Shown: positions 44,925 to 55,318 of the stretch, piece by piece
Numbering within the stretch: position 1 is the stretch's first letter
Layout: every line of letters begins with the position of its first letter
From: Planctobacterium marinum
Lineage (GTDB): Bacteria; Pseudomonadota; Gammaproteobacteria; Enterobacterales; Alteromonadaceae
Direction of reading: 5' to 3'
DNA: 64,000 nt
NCBI RefSeq assembly: GCF_020687805.1
Contig: NZ_JAJEWQ010000004.1
Span: forward strand, 186,001 to 250,000
Notes under the pieces: generated by a model
Database searches by the model: none
What the model was told of the DNA's origin: nothing
What the model saw: only the letters and a program-made list of their open reading frames with translations
Translations under genes and position numbers: made by a program

Positions 44925-45737
44925 TTGATTCAACAAAATCCGGTATTTCACGACGTGGCAGACGCCTGGTGGATTGTGGTGAGCAAAGAGAATATTTTGC
45001 AGTATTCAGAGCAGCCAGGGTTGATCCGGGGCAGTTGGCAAACTTTGACCGAGTTTCACGCCTGGCAGGACGATGTTATTCAGGTGGGTGAAGTGGATTC
45101 TTTGCCCTGTTACATGCTGGATCTGGAATCACAGTTTGTAGCAACAGATGAATTAGACAGCCTCAGTCTGCGCGCCATGTTGATGCAGTTACCGGGTGAA
45201 TTGTTTTCTGTGGTATCCAGGGCCTGGCAGGTAGCGTTGTTTCTGCGTACCCACCGTTTTTGTGGTTGCTGCGGCAACAAGATGAGTCGGGTAGACTGGG
45301 AATTGGCAACCCAGTGTCACACTTGTCATCACCGTTGTTATCCACGCATTTCGCCTTGTATTATTGTGGCCATACGCAAAGGCAATCAAATATTACTGGC
45401 CAAAGGCGCCCATCATAAAAACGATATGTATTCTACACTGGCGGGTTTTGTAGAAAGTGGTGAAACACTGGAGCAGGCTGTACACCGTGAAGTGTTTGAA
45501 GAAGTGGGGGTTAAGGTGAAGAATCTGGAGTACTTTGCCAGTCAGCCCTGGCCATTCCCGCATTCGTTAATGTGTGGGTTTTTAGCTGAGTACGACTCGG
45601 GTGATATTAATGTCGACGGGGAAGAAATTATCGCCGCACAGTTTTACGATTTCGATGCACTGCCCAATATTCCACCCAAATTTTCTATTGCTGGTCGGTT
45701 GATCTCAGCCACAGAACAGAAAATCAGAAACGGGTAA
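44925..45737 (+). CDS. nudC: NADH pyrophosphatase / NAD-cap decapping hydrolase
   Basis: Nudix enzyme that splits NADH and removes NAD caps from RNA. A zinc ribbon CGCCGNKMS...CHTCHHRCYPR is followed by the Nudix box GFVESGETLEQAVHREVFEEVG and the family motif SQPWPFPHSLM. The start is uncertain: AGGAG lies nine bases before TTG 44925 (270 residues), while GTG 44892 would add 11 residues. No ATG fits the frame near the ribosome site. Confidence 0.93.
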   Translation: MIQQNPVFHDVADAWWIVVSKENILQYSEQPGLIRGSWQTLTEFHAWQDDVIQVGEVDSLPCYMLDLESQFVATDELDSLSLRAMLMQLPGELFSVVSRAWQVALFLRTHRFCGCCGNKMSRVDWELATQCHTCHHRCYPRISPCIIVAIRKGNQILLAKGAHHKNDMYSTLAGFVESGETLEQAVHREVFEEVGVKVKNLEYFASQPWPFPHSLMCGFLAEYDSGDINVDGEEIIAAQFYDFDALPNIPPKFSIAGRLISATEQKIRNG

Positions 45738-45781
45738 TTTGGGGTAACTAATTACCTCAGAAATGCGTCGCCGAACAAAAT

Positions 45782-45874
45782 AAAAAGGCCCTTTCCGGAG
45801 AAAGGGCCCTAATTTCTGTTAGCGTCTTGGTCCTGTTAATTCAGGCTTCTTAATTGTTTGGAAGTCGTTAACTG
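45782..45874 (-). ncRNA. candidate small RNA antisense-oriented between nudC and hemE
   Basis: On the minus strand a promoter-like pair is followed by about 93 bases without an obvious reading frame. A perfect 8-bp hairpin, GGCCCTTT/AAAGGGCC (45808-45787), and TTTTT (45786-45782) come next. On the plus strand the same hairpin lacks a T run, so it does not look like a nudC terminator. The only gene further along the minus direction is nudC read backwards. A stand-alone small RNA is the simplest reading. I do not recognise a known family. Confidence 0.5.
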
Positions 45875-45880
45875 CAATAA

Positions 45881-45910
45881 GTTATAGCAGATAATTAAAA
45901 AGAATGACAA
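45881..45910 (-). promoter_or_regulatory. sigma-70-like promoter of the candidate small RNA
   Basis: TTGTCA (45910-45905) and TATAAC (45886-45881) on the minus strand are separated by 18 bp. Both hexamers are near consensus. Confidence 0.5.
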
Positions 45911-46024
45911 GTTTTTTTGTTTAAAAAAATATCAATAGTCGCAAAAGTTCTCTTTCCTGGCTTGTTTTTGTGTAGAATAGCGCGGTTTCTAAAATTCTCT
46001 CAACTGCCCATGGCGTAAGGTATT

Positions 46025-47107
46025 ATGACCCAGCAAAGCAATCCGAATCCCCTAAAGAATGATCGTTATCTCAGAGCATTATTACGAGAACCTGTCGACG
46101 TTACGCCGGTATGGATGATGCGTCAGGCTGGTCGCTATTTGCCAGAATACAAAGCCACCCGCGCTCAGGCCGGTGATTTTATGTCATTGTGCAAAAATAC
46201 CGAGCTGGCCTGCGAAGTTACGCTACAGCCTTTGCGTCGTTATCCCTTAGATGCTGCTATTTTATTTTCCGATATTTTGACCATCCCGGATGCGATGGGA
46301 CTGGGGCTGTACTTTGAAACCGGTGAAGGACCCAAGTTTGAACGCCCCTTGAGTAATATGGCTGACGTTGAAAAGTTACCGATTCCCGATCCGGAATCGG
46401 AACTTGGTTATGTGATGGATGCCGTCAGAGCCATTCGCAGTGCGTTGCAAGGCAGTGTGCCACTGATAGGGTTTTCCGGTAGTCCCTGGACTCTGGCCAC
46501 CTACATGGTAGAGGGTGGCTCAACGAAAACCTTTGGGAAAATCAAGAAAATGGCGTTTTCCGATCCCGCCGCCCTACACCTGTTGCTGGATAAATTAGCC
46601 GATTCAGTGGTGTTATACCTGAATGCCCAGGTTAAAGCGGGGGCACAATCGCTGATGGTATTTGATACCTGGGGTGGCGTGTTGTCGCCGCAGGCCTATA
46701 AAGAATTTTCCTTGCAGTATATGGAAAAAATCGTGGCTGGTCTGATCCGTGAAAACGAAGGCCGCAAAGTACCGGTAACCCTGTTCACCAAAAATGGGGG
46801 ACAGTGGCTGGAAGCCATTGCCGCGACAGGTTGTGATGCGGTTGGACTGGACTGGACTACTGATATTGCTGATGCCCGTGCTCGGGTGGGCGACAAGGTG
46901 GCGATTCAGGGGAATATGGACCCTTGTATGCTGCATGCCCCGGTCGAGCGCATCGAATCGGAAGTCGCCTCAATTTTGGCCGGATTTGGTGAAGGCACTG
47001 GTCATGTGTTTAATTTGGGCCATGGAATTCATCCTGATATCGATCCGGATAAAGCCGGTGCGTTTATTCACGCGGTCCATAAACTGAGCGGCCAGTACCA
47101 CAGATAA
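46025..47107 (+). CDS. hemE: uroporphyrinogen decarboxylase
   Basis: Removes four carboxyl groups from uroporphyrinogen III to give coproporphyrinogen III in heme synthesis. It has 360 residues. The signature [15 protein letters not shown] is near 29-43, with [15 protein letters not shown] near 79 and [20 protein letters not shown] near 149-168. The C terminus [12 protein letters not shown] is conserved. It lies downstream of nudC, as in related genomes. Confidence 0.97.
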   Translation: MTQQSNPNPLKNDRYLRALLREPVDVTPVWMMRQAGRYLPEYKATRAQAGDFMSLCKNTELACEVTLQPLRRYPLDAAILFSDILTIPDAMGLGLYFETGEGPKFERPLSNMADVEKLPIPDPESELGYVMDAVRAIRSALQGSVPLIGFSGSPWTLATYMVEGGSTKTFGKIKKMAFSDPAALHLLLDKLADSVVLYLNAQVKAGAQSLMVFDTWGGVLSPQAYKEFSLQYMEKIVAGLIRENEGRKVPVTLFTKNGGQWLEAIAATGCDAVGLDWTTDIADARARVGDKVAIQGNMDPCMLHAPVERIESEVASILAGFGEGTGHVFNLGHGIHPDIDPDKAGAFIHAVHKLSGQYHR

Positions 47108-47246
47108 ACAGGTGCCGCGGCGCGGCTTTAATTGACAGAACATCCGGTCTTTTATCATTGCGCTGCCTGAACACGGCTATCAGGCAGCCGCAATTGTTAC
47201 ATTTTGTGAATGAAATAATTCATATAATTCAAGCAGTAAAGAAACT

Positions 47247-47276
47247 TTGCGTGATAGATCCAAAATGGACTATGAT
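47247..47276 (+). promoter_or_regulatory. promoter of the response regulator gene
   Basis: TTGCGT (47247-47252) and TATGAT (47271-47276) are 18 bp apart, 48 bp before the start at 47324. Confidence 0.4.
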
Positions 47277-47323
47277 GTGGAGATGTCTATATAATTTCCA
47301 CAAAAATTGTAGGGTGTAGCTAA

Positions 47324-48004
47324 ATGTCCAGCGTACTGTTAGTTGAGGACGACAAGGAAATGAGCAGTTTGGTGGATGTGTTTCTGTCGGGAAATGGCTT
47401 TACCATCACACCGGTGGAAACCGCCAAAGACTGTTTTTCGCAGGTGGCGAAAAGTAATTTCGACCTCATTATTTTGGATCTGACTTTGCCGGATGAAGAC
47501 GGTCTGGTTATTTTGCGCAAGTTAGTGAAGCGCACAGCGACGCCGATTATGATCATTTCAGGCCGCAAAACCGATGATGACAAAGTGGCGGGCCTGGAGT
47601 TAGGTGCCAAAGATTACCTCGGCAAACCCTTTTCCCTCAAAGAATTACTGATACGGATCAAAAACGTGCTGGGACTACCGCTGGTAGTGGAAACTCAGGA
47701 TGAAGATTTAACCTTCCACGAATACGTGTTGAGCCAAAAACGTCGGGCACTGTTTGACGTGGATGGCAATCGCATCGAACTGACTCAGCACGAGTTTAAA
47801 GTACTGGCCACTTTGGCGCGCAGATACAACGAAGTGGTGCCCCGTGAAGAAATCGTAGAACAGGTTTCTGATCTGGATATTCCGGAAAATAACCGCGCTG
47901 TGGATATCAGTATCAGCCGTTTACGTAAAAAATTAAACGACAATGAGAAGCCGTTCCGCATCATCCAGACCATTCGCGGTGAAGGATATATGCTGCGCAA
48001 CTAA
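47324..48004 (+). CDS. OmpR/PhoB-family response regulator, orphan
   Basis: This encodes 226 residues. The receiver domain has VEDDKEM, the phosphoacceptor Asp in LIILDLTLPDEDG (Asp about 52), Ser or Thr in IISGRK, and Lys in LGKPFS. The C-terminal winged helix is FDVDGNRIELTQHEFKVL...VDISISRLRKKL...IRGEGYMLR. It should bind DNA when phosphorylated. No histidine kinase lies beside it, so its partner must be elsewhere. Confidence 0.92.
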   Translation: MSSVLLVEDDKEMSSLVDVFLSGNGFTITPVETAKDCFSQVAKSNFDLIILDLTLPDEDGLVILRKLVKRTATPIMIISGRKTDDDKVAGLELGAKDYLGKPFSLKELLIRIKNVLGLPLVVETQDEDLTFHEYVLSQKRRALFDVDGNRIELTQHEFKVLATLARRYNEVVPREEIVEQVSDLDIPENNRAVDISISRLRKKLNDNEKPFRIIQTIRGEGYMLRN

Positions 48005-48016
48005 ATCACATGCCTG

Positions 48017-49165
48017 TCAGGCGCTGTCTGGCATGCCCTTTTCGATAGTGCGAATTAACCTCAGGGTCAGTCGCCCGGTGGATTCTTTCGCCTGTTTTGC
48101 TTTTTTCTGTAATTGTTCGGCAATTGCCCAGTCAATGTGACGCTGCACCAGCGCTGAAGCGTCATGCTGTTTTTGCTGTAAGGCCTGCAAAACTGCCTCA
48201 CTGTATTGGGCGTTGCCCAGCGCAATACTGATGTTGCGTTGCCAGGACTGAAAGCCAATGCGTCTGATGGCAGAACCCTGCATCTTGTTCAGAAAGGTTG
48301 ACTCATCCCATGCAAACAGTTCGAGTAACGTGGCCTGCGATAAATTGTGGCGGATCTTAAAATCCGGTTCGTCACTGATCTGAGCATAGCGATTCCACGG
48401 ACAAATCAACTGGCAGTCATCGCATCCATAGATACGATTGCCGATGGCGCGACGAAATTCTTCGGGAATGTCACCTTTGTTTTCGATTGTCAGGTAACTG
48501 ATACAGCGCCTGCCGTCTACCACATACGGGGCCACAATGGCCTTGGTGGGGCACACAGTAATGCAAGCTACACAACTACCACACTTCTCTTCAGTTGGGG
48601 TATCTGTTGGCAAGGGCAGGTTGATAAAAAGCTCCCCCAGAAAAAATAGCGAGCCGGCATGGCTGTTCAGGGTCAGGCTGTGTTTACCGGTCCAGCCGAT
48701 CCCCGCTTTTTCTGCCAGTGCGTGTTCCAGCACCGGAGCCGAATCCACAAAGGGCCGCCACTGCGCTGACGGTACCAGCTCTGATATTTTCTCCCCCAGC
48801 TTTTTTAGCCGGTTACGCATCACTTTGTGATAGTCTCTGCCTGTGGCGTAGCGACTGATATAGGCCCGTTGATCATCTTTCAGGTTTTTAGCAAATTGCG
48901 CATCATCGGGCAGGTAAGCCATGCAAACACTGACAACGCGCAGGGTGCCCGGCACCAGTTTAGCCGGGTCCAGGCGTTTGTCGGTATTCTCGGTTATCCA
49001 ATGCATATCGCCGTAATATCCATTGTCTAACCAATTCTGTAACGTTATTTTATGACTTTCCAGGTTAATATCAGCGATACCTACTTGCTGGAACCCAAGT
49101 TCCTGGCCCCAGATTTTAATTTTTTTGCTGAGCTCAGTATAAGTATCGTCGGGAAGGGCAGACAT
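48017..49165 (-). CDS. queG: epoxyqueuosine reductase
   Basis: Cobalamin- and Fe-S-dependent enzyme for the last step of queuosine synthesis in tRNA. It has 382 residues. Two [4Fe-4S] motifs are visible: CGSCVACITVCPTKAI (about 193-208) and GCDDCQLICPWNRYA (about 243-257). RPFVDSAPVLEHALAEKAGIGW is the conserved substrate region. A C-terminal HEAT-like helical end follows. Its ATG shares base 49165 with the divergent nnr start. Confidence 0.96.
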   Translation of the reverse strand: MSALPDDTYTELSKKIKIWGQELGFQQVGIADINLESHKITLQNWLDNGYYGDMHWITENTDKRLDPAKLVPGTLRVVSVCMAYLPDDAQFAKNLKDDQRAYISRYATGRDYHKVMRNRLKKLGEKISELVPSAQWRPFVDSAPVLEHALAEKAGIGWTGKHSLTLNSHAGSLFFLGELFINLPLPTDTPTEEKCGSCVACITVCPTKAIVAPYVVDGRRCISYLTIENKGDIPEEFRRAIGNRIYGCDDCQLICPWNRYAQISDEPDFKIRHNLSQATLLELFAWDESTFLNKMQGSAIRRIGFQSWQRNISIALGNAQYSEAVLQALQQKQHDASALVQRHIDWAIAEQLQKKAKQAKESTGRLTLRLIRTIEKGMPDSA

Positions 49166-50694
49166 TGAAAACCTTTAAAAACCTATTTCAACGAGAGAGT
49201 TTAACACACAATATTTATACCGCAGACCAGGTTCGTCTGGTGGAGCCGCGCGCCGCTGAGCTGGCGGGGATCAGTCTCTACCAATTGATGGAAAACGCCG
49301 GTGCGGCTGTTTACGAACTGATAATTAAACAATATAGCCATGTTAAAAAACTGATTGTGCTGGCAGGACACGGAAACAATGGTGGTGATGCCTATGTGGT
49401 GGCACGACTGGCACTGGAAGCGGGGTTGATGTGTGATGTGTGCGAATTGGGCAATCCGCAAAAGCTGTCTGCCGATGCCAGACTGGCGCGCAGTAAATGG
49501 CTGAGCCAAAAAGGTGGAACCCGCACAGCCCACAACCTGGATTTCAATCAGTATGATCTTTGTGTCGATGGGATGCTGGGCACAGGTATTAAAGGCGCCG
49601 TTAAAGCTCCTTATGCCGAAGTGATTTCGCGCCTCAACGACAGTGTTATTACCGTAGTCAGCATCGATATTCCCTCCGGCATGAACGCCGATACAGGCTA
49701 TGCTTCAGGCGTTGCAGTGCAGGCCGATGATACTTGCACCTTTGTGGGCATTAAAAGCGGCCTAAAAACCGGTGAAGGCAAACAGTATTGCGGCCATCTG
49801 CACTTTTTTGACCTGGGAATTGGTCGTGAGTTTCAACGTATTGCAGTGCAGGTAGGTAAAATCATTGACTTTCAGATGCTGCCGCCCTTACCCAAAAGAC
49901 GCATCAACGCCCACAAAGGCGCGATGGGAAAATTACTCTGTATTGGCGGCAATGAAAGTTATGCCGGCGCAATCCGACTCACCGCTGAAGGTGCGTTGCG
50001 CACCGGAGCCGGACTGGTTAAAGTGTTTTGTCATCCGGGCTCGCGTTCTACTATAAACGGTACTCGTCCGGAAATTATGGTAGAAACCCGTACCGAACAA
50101 CTGGCTGATACCTTGTCCTGGGCCAATGCCATTGCCATTGGGCCAGGTCTTGGAAAAGATCTGTGGTCTGTGACTTTACTGGAGGCCACGTTGCAGCATT
50201 GCCTGCAGTTTCACAAACACCTGGTGATTGATGCTGATGCCCTGAACCTGATTGCTGAGCACTATCGCCTGGCGATCCCGAAAAATCTGGCAATTATTAC
50301 ACCTCATTCCGCTGAGGCTTCGCGTTTGTTAAAATCCACCCCCAATGCCATTGAATCTGATCGCTATCAGGCAGCGGCTACCCTGACTCAACATTTTGAG
50401 GCTGTGGCTGTGTTGAAAGGCGCGGGCACGCTGATCGCATCCCAGGAAAACACCTGGGTGTGCAACAATGGCAATCCGGGTATGGCCACCGGAGGTATGG
50501 GGGATGTGTTAACCGGTATTCTGGGGGCCCTGCTGGCCCAGGGAATGAGTAACCGCCTGAGTGCCCTGTACGGTGTTTGTCTGCACAGTTGCGCGGCTGA
50601 CCTGGCAGCACAAGAAAATGGTCAGATTGGCTTGTTAGCCAGTGATTTGTTCCCATATATACGTCGACTTATTAACACCGAAAAACGCGATTGA
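49165..50694 (+). CDS. nnr: bifunctional NAD(P)HX epimerase and dehydratase
   Basis: Repairs hydrated NADH and NADPH. It has 509 residues with two fused domains: the YjeF-type epimerase (about 15-225, with VLAGHGNNGGDAYVVARLA and DGMLGTGIKG) and the ADP/ATP-dependent dehydratase (about 245-505, with HKGAMGKLLCIGG, VVIDADALN-like LVIDADALNL and NPGMATGGMGDVLTG). The start is TTG at 49165, with AAGGG six bases upstream. It is the first gene of a run that continues through purA. Confidence 0.94.
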   Translation: MKTFKNLFQRESLTHNIYTADQVRLVEPRAAELAGISLYQLMENAGAAVYELIIKQYSHVKKLIVLAGHGNNGGDAYVVARLALEAGLMCDVCELGNPQKLSADARLARSKWLSQKGGTRTAHNLDFNQYDLCVDGMLGTGIKGAVKAPYAEVISRLNDSVITVVSIDIPSGMNADTGYASGVAVQADDTCTFVGIKSGLKTGEGKQYCGHLHFFDLGIGREFQRIAVQVGKIIDFQMLPPLPKRRINAHKGAMGKLLCIGGNESYAGAIRLTAEGALRTGAGLVKVFCHPGSRSTINGTRPEIMVETRTEQLADTLSWANAIAIGPGLGKDLWSVTLLEATLQHCLQFHKHLVIDADALNLIAEHYRLAIPKNLAIITPHSAEASRLLKSTPNAIESDRYQAAATLTQHFEAVAVLKGAGTLIASQENTWVCNNGNPGMATGGMGDVLTGILGALLAQGMSNRLSALYGVCLHSCAADLAAQENGQIGLLASDLFPYIRRLINTEKRD

Positions 50695-50710
50695 TCCGGA
50701 GTGCGTTCAC

Positions 50711-51175
50711 ATGAAACAAACGATTCAGAGTCGTTCCGAACAGGATACGGAACAACTCGCACAAAACCTCGCCCGGTTTTGCCTGCAAAACCCCGAGGCC
50801 TGGACAATTCACCTGAATGGCGATTTGGGCGCCGGGAAAACCTGTTTTAGTCGGGGATTTATCGCCGGACTTGGCCATCAGGGCAGTGTAAAAAGTCCTA
50901 CCTACACCCTGGTAGAGCCCTATGATTTAGGTAGCTTTAAAGTGTTTCACTTCGATCTGTATCGGCTGGCTGATCCGGAAGAACTGGAATTTATGGGGAT
51001 TCGGGATTATCAGCAACAGGACACGATTAATCTGATCGAATGGCCGGAAAAAGGTGCCGGTTGGCTGCCAGCCCCGGATCTGGAGATAACTATTGAGTTT
51101 ACCGACCAAGGGCGTAGTATAGAACTTCTAGGAAGGTCTCCCAAGGCAAGGGAACTGATACAACAATTAAAATAA
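50711..51175 (+). CDS. tsaE: tRNA threonylcarbamoyladenosine ATPase TsaE
   Basis: ATPase of the complex that makes t6A37 in tRNA. It has 154 residues from ATG 50711, with GGAG upstream; a frame open to 50642 overlaps nnr and is not used. Walker A is LNGDLGAGKTCFSRGF, followed by VKSPTYTLVEPY, and HFDLYRLADPEELEFMGIRDY is the conserved second half. It lies 16 bp after nnr. Confidence 0.95.
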   Translation: MKQTIQSRSEQDTEQLAQNLARFCLQNPEAWTIHLNGDLGAGKTCFSRGFIAGLGHQGSVKSPTYTLVEPYDLGSFKVFHFDLYRLADPEELEFMGIRDYQQQDTINLIEWPEKGAGWLPAPDLEITIEFTDQGRSIELLGRSPKARELIQQLK

Positions 51176-51184
51176 TATGTATCA

Positions 51185-52525
51185 ATGAAGATATTGTTGC
51201 GCTACTGCCTGCTGGTTTTTTTGTGCTATCCGGTTAGCGGAGGGCTTGTCGCGCCTGAAGCTCATGCCAGCAATAATTCCATCAACAGTGTTCGCATCTG
51301 GCCTTCGCCCACCAATACCCGCGTTGTGCTGGACTTACAGCAGCAACCTAAATACAGCTGGTTTATCCTGCAGAACCCACACCGACTGGTCATCGATTTA
51401 GCCGACACCAAAGGCGATTTGGATTTCGCAAAAATTGATAACAGCAGTGAATTGGTTAAAAAAATCCGTTACAGCCGGCCAAAGGCGAATGGCGATGTGC
51501 GCATAGTGCTGGAACTGGACAAGAAGGTCACCCCGCAAATATTCTCCCTGCAACCCACTGCACCATATGGCAACCGTTTAGTGGTAGATTTGCCTGACGA
51601 GCGGGATTCGCAGCGCAATATGATCGAGCAGCCGGTGAACAAACGTCATCAGGACATTATTATCGCGATAGATGCCGGGCACGGTGGAGAAGATCCCGGC
51701 TCAATAGGCCGTGGTGGTACTTTTGAAAAAAATGTCACCCTGAAAGTGGCACGGGAGCTGGCAAAACTGGTGGATGGCGAGCCGGGGATGCGCTCTGTGT
51801 TGATCCGCACCGGCGATTATTATCTGACACCCAATCGCCGGCCTGAAATTGCGCGGGAAAAGAAAGCCGATTTATTTGTGTCAGTACACGCTGATGCCTT
51901 TACGCAACCACAACCCAATGGCTCATCGGTATGGGTTTTATCCACTGGCCGGGCCAACAGTGAGTTAGGTCGCTGGCTGGAAAACACCGAACAGCATTCC
52001 GAGCTGTTAGGCGGTGCTGCTGAGGTGATCCAGGATACCAACAACGAGCGCTATTTAACGCAGGCACTGCTGGATATGTCCATGGACCATTCCATTGCCA
52101 CCAGTTATGACGTCAGCCGTAATATATTATCTGAACTTAAAGGCATGATGAAACTGCACAAGAAAAGCCCGCAGGCAGCCAGTCTGGCGGTGTTAACATC
52201 GCCGGATATCCCTTCGGTGCTGGTGGAAGTGGGGTTTATTTCCAATCCCAAGGAAGAGAAAAACCTGAACTGGCGTAAACATCAGCAAAATCTGGCTCAG
52301 TCTATCTTCAAAGGGATACGCTCACACTTTTTAAACAGCCCACCTGATGGAACGTTATGGGCAAAGCAAAGACCTAAAAATCGCACCCACCGGGTGGAAC
52401 GCGGAGATTCCCTCAGCGAACTGGCTTTGCGTTATAATGTCAGCGTTAACAATTTAAAAAAGGCCAACAATCTCAATACTGATATTGTCAGAATAGGCCA
52501 GGTTTTAAATATTCCGCAAAGTTAA
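51185..52525 (+). CDS. amiB: N-acetylmuramoyl-L-alanine amidase, AmiB-type
   Basis: Periplasmic zinc enzyme that splits septal peptidoglycan during cell separation. It has 446 residues: a signal peptide (about 1-28), an AMIN localisation domain (about 32-135), and a catalytic Amidase_3 domain (about 155-385) with IIAIDAGHGGEDPGSIG and the metal ligands GHGGE and FVSVHADAF. A LysM domain closes the protein (HRVERGDSLSELALRYNVS). It is encoded 9 bp after tsaE and 18 bp before mutL. Confidence 0.95.
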   Translation: MKILLRYCLLVFLCYPVSGGLVAPEAHASNNSINSVRIWPSPTNTRVVLDLQQQPKYSWFILQNPHRLVIDLADTKGDLDFAKIDNSSELVKKIRYSRPKANGDVRIVLELDKKVTPQIFSLQPTAPYGNRLVVDLPDERDSQRNMIEQPVNKRHQDIIIAIDAGHGGEDPGSIGRGGTFEKNVTLKVARELAKLVDGEPGMRSVLIRTGDYYLTPNRRPEIAREKKADLFVSVHADAFTQPQPNGSSVWVLSTGRANSELGRWLENTEQHSELLGGAAEVIQDTNNERYLTQALLDMSMDHSIATSYDVSRNILSELKGMMKLHKKSPQAASLAVLTSPDIPSVLVEVGFISNPKEEKNLNWRKHQQNLAQSIFKGIRSHFLNSPPDGTLWAKQRPKNRTHRVERGDSLSELALRYNVSVNNLKKANNLNTDIVRIGQVLNIPQS

Positions 52526-52543
52526 ACAACGAGTCGAAGTCTC

Positions 52544-54325
52544 TTGCCGATAAAAGTGTTACCCGCCAGGTTGGCGAACCAAATTGCTGCCGGGGAAGTG
52601 GTTGAACGTCCCGCTTCCGTGCTGAAAGAACTGCTGGAGAACAGCATAGATTCGGGCGCCACACAAATAACTATCGATGTGGAAAAGGGCGGACATAAGA
52701 AAATCAAAGTAACCGATAATGGGTCGGGCATTGTCAAAGATGAATTAATGCTGGCGCTGAGTCGTCATGCCACCAGTAAGGTTGCTGAACTGGAAGATTT
52801 GGAGCACATTGCCACCCTGGGATTTCGCGGTGAGGCCTTGGCCAGTATCAGTTCGGTGTCGCGATTGACTCTGACGTCTCGTCCTGAACAACAAACCGAA
52901 GCCTGGCAAGCCCGAAGCGAAGGCCGCGATATGCAGGTGCTTGTTGAGCCTGCGGCTCACCCACAGGGCACCAGTGTGGAAGTGCTGGATTTGTTTTTCA
53001 ATACGCCTGCCCGTCGAAAGTTTCTGCGCACCGAAAAAACCGAATTCAATCATATCGAAACGCTGTTCACGCGTATTGCGTTGAGCCGATTTGACGTGGG
53101 AATGAAACTACTACACAACGGCAAGTTAGTTAAATCTTTGCCTGCGATAACCTCAGATGACGAGCAGATAAAACGCATCCAGCAGATATGCGGCACCAGC
53201 GTTAGTCAGGATTTTTTGTATCTGGACAGCCAGTATCAGCAATTTCGACTGCTGGGATGGGTGTCCAGGCCCGGTGCTTTTCGATCGGTGAACGATACTC
53301 AGTATGTATTTGTTAATAACCGTATGATGCGCGATAAATTAATTCTGCATGCTATCCGGCAGGCATTTGAAGGGCAGTTACCGCCGGATAAATTTCCATT
53401 TTTTGTCTTGTATCTGACCTTGCCTCATCACGAAGTCGACGTGAATGTACACCCGGCGGAACACGAAGTGCGTTTTCATCAGGCGCGTCTGGTGCATGAC
53501 TTTATCTATTCCGCGGTGAATGATGCTCTGAATAGCGGTGGTGCTTGCGCTGTTGAGCCGGCCGGGCCTGAGGCAAACGCGGATTCCGGGTCTGCTTTGA
53601 CGGCAAAACCGGCTTCCCAAAGACACAATTATCAGCCGGACCGCGACTATATAAAACCGCTGCAAAGTTACACGCCGCAAACCGGACGGTATCAGGGAAG
53701 CTATAAATCTCAATCCGCAACCACCATTGAGGAAGCCGCGGGTAATTATACGCAACTTATGCGCCCACCAGTGTCGCAGACCGATGTTCCGCAACCAGAA
53801 TATAAGGAGTCTGCTCAGGCAAAGTACAGCAGGGGGTTTGAAGTACCGGGAATGGGCTGGCTGTTACACAAGCAAGAGCAGGTTTATTTTGTACCGATGC
53901 AAAATTTAATTGTGCATTATTTGCAAGGTCGCTATCTGACTGAAAGCCCGGTATCTCAACCTTTGTTGTTGCCGGTCTCTGTCGTTAAAAACAGTCAGAT
54001 TGACACTGAAACCCTGTGTCACAACGCCGCCCGAATAGGCATGAAGCTGGAACCTTATCACAATAAGTTGATACTGAAGCAGGTGCCGGTGGGCGCCAGA
54101 AATCAGCGTTGGCAGGATATTGTAACGGCCCTGAGTGACGCTGACGAATGCACATTAGCTTCACTCTTGCACTGTCTGGCGCGGTACTGGCAACTTGACG
54201 GGCTGGTGGATACACAGCAATTATTCGAGCAATATACGCAAAGCGTGGCATTGGAAAACTTTGCGGAACAGGGCATTGTTCCCGTGCCACTTCACACATG
54301 GCTACAAGAATTTCATGGCAACTGA
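52544..54325 (+). CDS. mutL: DNA mismatch repair protein MutL
   Basis: GHKL ATPase that links MutS to the later steps of mismatch repair. It has 593 residues. The start is TTG at 52544, giving the family's N terminus [20 protein letters not shown]. Conserved elements are [17 protein letters not shown], and [15 protein letters not shown] with [12 protein letters not shown] variable linker spans about 330-400, and the dimerisation domain ends at [11 protein letters not shown]. It overlaps miaA by 11 bp. Confidence 0.97.
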   Translation: MPIKVLPARLANQIAAGEVVERPASVLKELLENSIDSGATQITIDVEKGGHKKIKVTDNGSGIVKDELMLALSRHATSKVAELEDLEHIATLGFRGEALASISSVSRLTLTSRPEQQTEAWQARSEGRDMQVLVEPAAHPQGTSVEVLDLFFNTPARRKFLRTEKTEFNHIETLFTRIALSRFDVGMKLLHNGKLVKSLPAITSDDEQIKRIQQICGTSVSQDFLYLDSQYQQFRLLGWVSRPGAFRSVNDTQYVFVNNRMMRDKLILHAIRQAFEGQLPPDKFPFFVLYLTLPHHEVDVNVHPAEHEVRFHQARLVHDFIYSAVNDALNSGGACAVEPAGPEANADSGSALTAKPASQRHNYQPDRDYIKPLQSYTPQTGRYQGSYKSQSATTIEEAAGNYTQLMRPPVSQTDVPQPEYKESAQAKYSRGFEVPGMGWLLHKQEQVYFVPMQNLIVHYLQGRYLTESPVSQPLLLPVSVVKNSQIDTETLCHNAARIGMKLEPYHNKLILKQVPVGARNQRWQDIVTALSDADECTLASLLHCLARYWQLDGLVDTQQLFEQYTQSVALENFAEQGIVPVPLHTWLQEFHGN

Positions 54326-55253
54326 TAAACAAGGGCTACCTAAAGCCATTTTCCTGATGGGACCCACCGCCTCAGGAAAAACGGATCTGGCGATTGAGTT
54401 GGTGCAAAGTGGGTTGTGCGAAATTATCAGTGTTGATTCCGCGCTGATTTATCAGGGCATGGATATCGGTACTGCAAAACCCACTGAGCAGGAACAACAA
54501 AAAGCGCCTCACCGCCTGATTGATATTCTGGACCCGGCTGAATCCTATTCCGTCGCCCAGTTTCGAGATGACGCGCTGCGTGAAATGCAGGATATTACGC
54601 AAACCGGGCGTATTCCCTTGCTGGTGGGCGGTACTATGATGTATTACAAAGCCCTGACCGATGGCATTTCCACGTTACCGGAAGCAGACGATACTGTGCG
54701 TCAGCAGATCAGTGCAGACGTTGAAACTCATGGCTGGCAGGCATTGCATCAGGAATTGCAGCGCATCGATCCGGTATCTGCAGCCCGTATCCATCCCAAT
54801 GATCCACAACGATTAATGCGCGCTATTGAAGTATATCGGATATCGGGAAAATCCATGACAGAATTGACGGCAACACGGTCGTCATCTATACCCTATAATA
54901 TACTTCAACTTGGGATCGCCCCCGAGGATCGAAGTGTATTACACCAACGTATTGAGCGCCGCTTTGATATTATGCTGGAAAATGGCTTTCAGGATGAAGT
55001 TGAGCGGTTGATGCAGCGCACGGATTTGCATCTGGATTTGCCGTCTATGCGGTGCGTTGGTTATCGTCAAATGTGGTTATATCTTGTAGGAAAGTATGAT
55101 TTTGACGAAATGCGATACCGTGGTATCGTCGCTACAAGGCAATTGGCCAAGCGTCAATTAACCTGGCTGAGAGGTTGGCCGGAGTTACATTGGCTGGATA
55201 CGTTTGCCGATAATAACGTTAACAGGGTCAAAGACTTATTCTCAAAGTTGTAA
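54315..55253 (+). CDS. miaA: tRNA dimethylallyltransferase
   Basis: Adds a dimethylallyl group to A37 of tRNAs that read UNN codons. It has 312 residues from ATG 54315; a longer frame from 54195 lies inside mutL and is not used. The P-loop is [14 protein letters not shown], with [18 protein letters not shown] and [13 protein letters not shown] following. It starts inside the mutL 3' end, which points to coupled translation. Confidence 0.96.
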   Translation: MATDKQGLPKAIFLMGPTASGKTDLAIELVQSGLCEIISVDSALIYQGMDIGTAKPTEQEQQKAPHRLIDILDPAESYSVAQFRDDALREMQDITQTGRIPLLVGGTMMYYKALTDGISTLPEADDTVRQQISADVETHGWQALHQELQRIDPVSAARIHPNDPQRLMRAIEVYRISGKSMTELTATRSSSIPYNILQLGIAPEDRSVLHQRIERRFDIMLENGFQDEVERLMQRTDLHLDLPSMRCVGYRQMWLYLVGKYDFDEMRYRGIVATRQLAKRQLTWLRGWPELHWLDTFADNNVNRVKDLFSKL

Positions 55254-55290
55254 CTTGAATTTGCTGTGGTAAGACCCAAATATCAGGAGT

Positions 55291-55318
55291 GTATACAGTC
55301 CAGGTAAATCCTGTATAC
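55291..55318. repeat. inverted repeat upstream of hfq
   Basis: GTATACAG (55291-55298) and CTGTATAC (55311-55318) form a perfect 8-bp inverted repeat with 12 bases between, in the 142-bp gap before hfq. TATACT within the right arm (55314-55319) could be a -10 hexamer. It may be an operator, but its outward CTGT/ACAG order is the reverse of a LexA box. Confidence 0.35.

Noticed and set aside
55291-55318. LexA box upstream of hfq
   Set aside because: LexA boxes read CTGT-N8-ACAG; here the halves are in the opposite order (ACAG...CTGT) with 12 bases between the arms.
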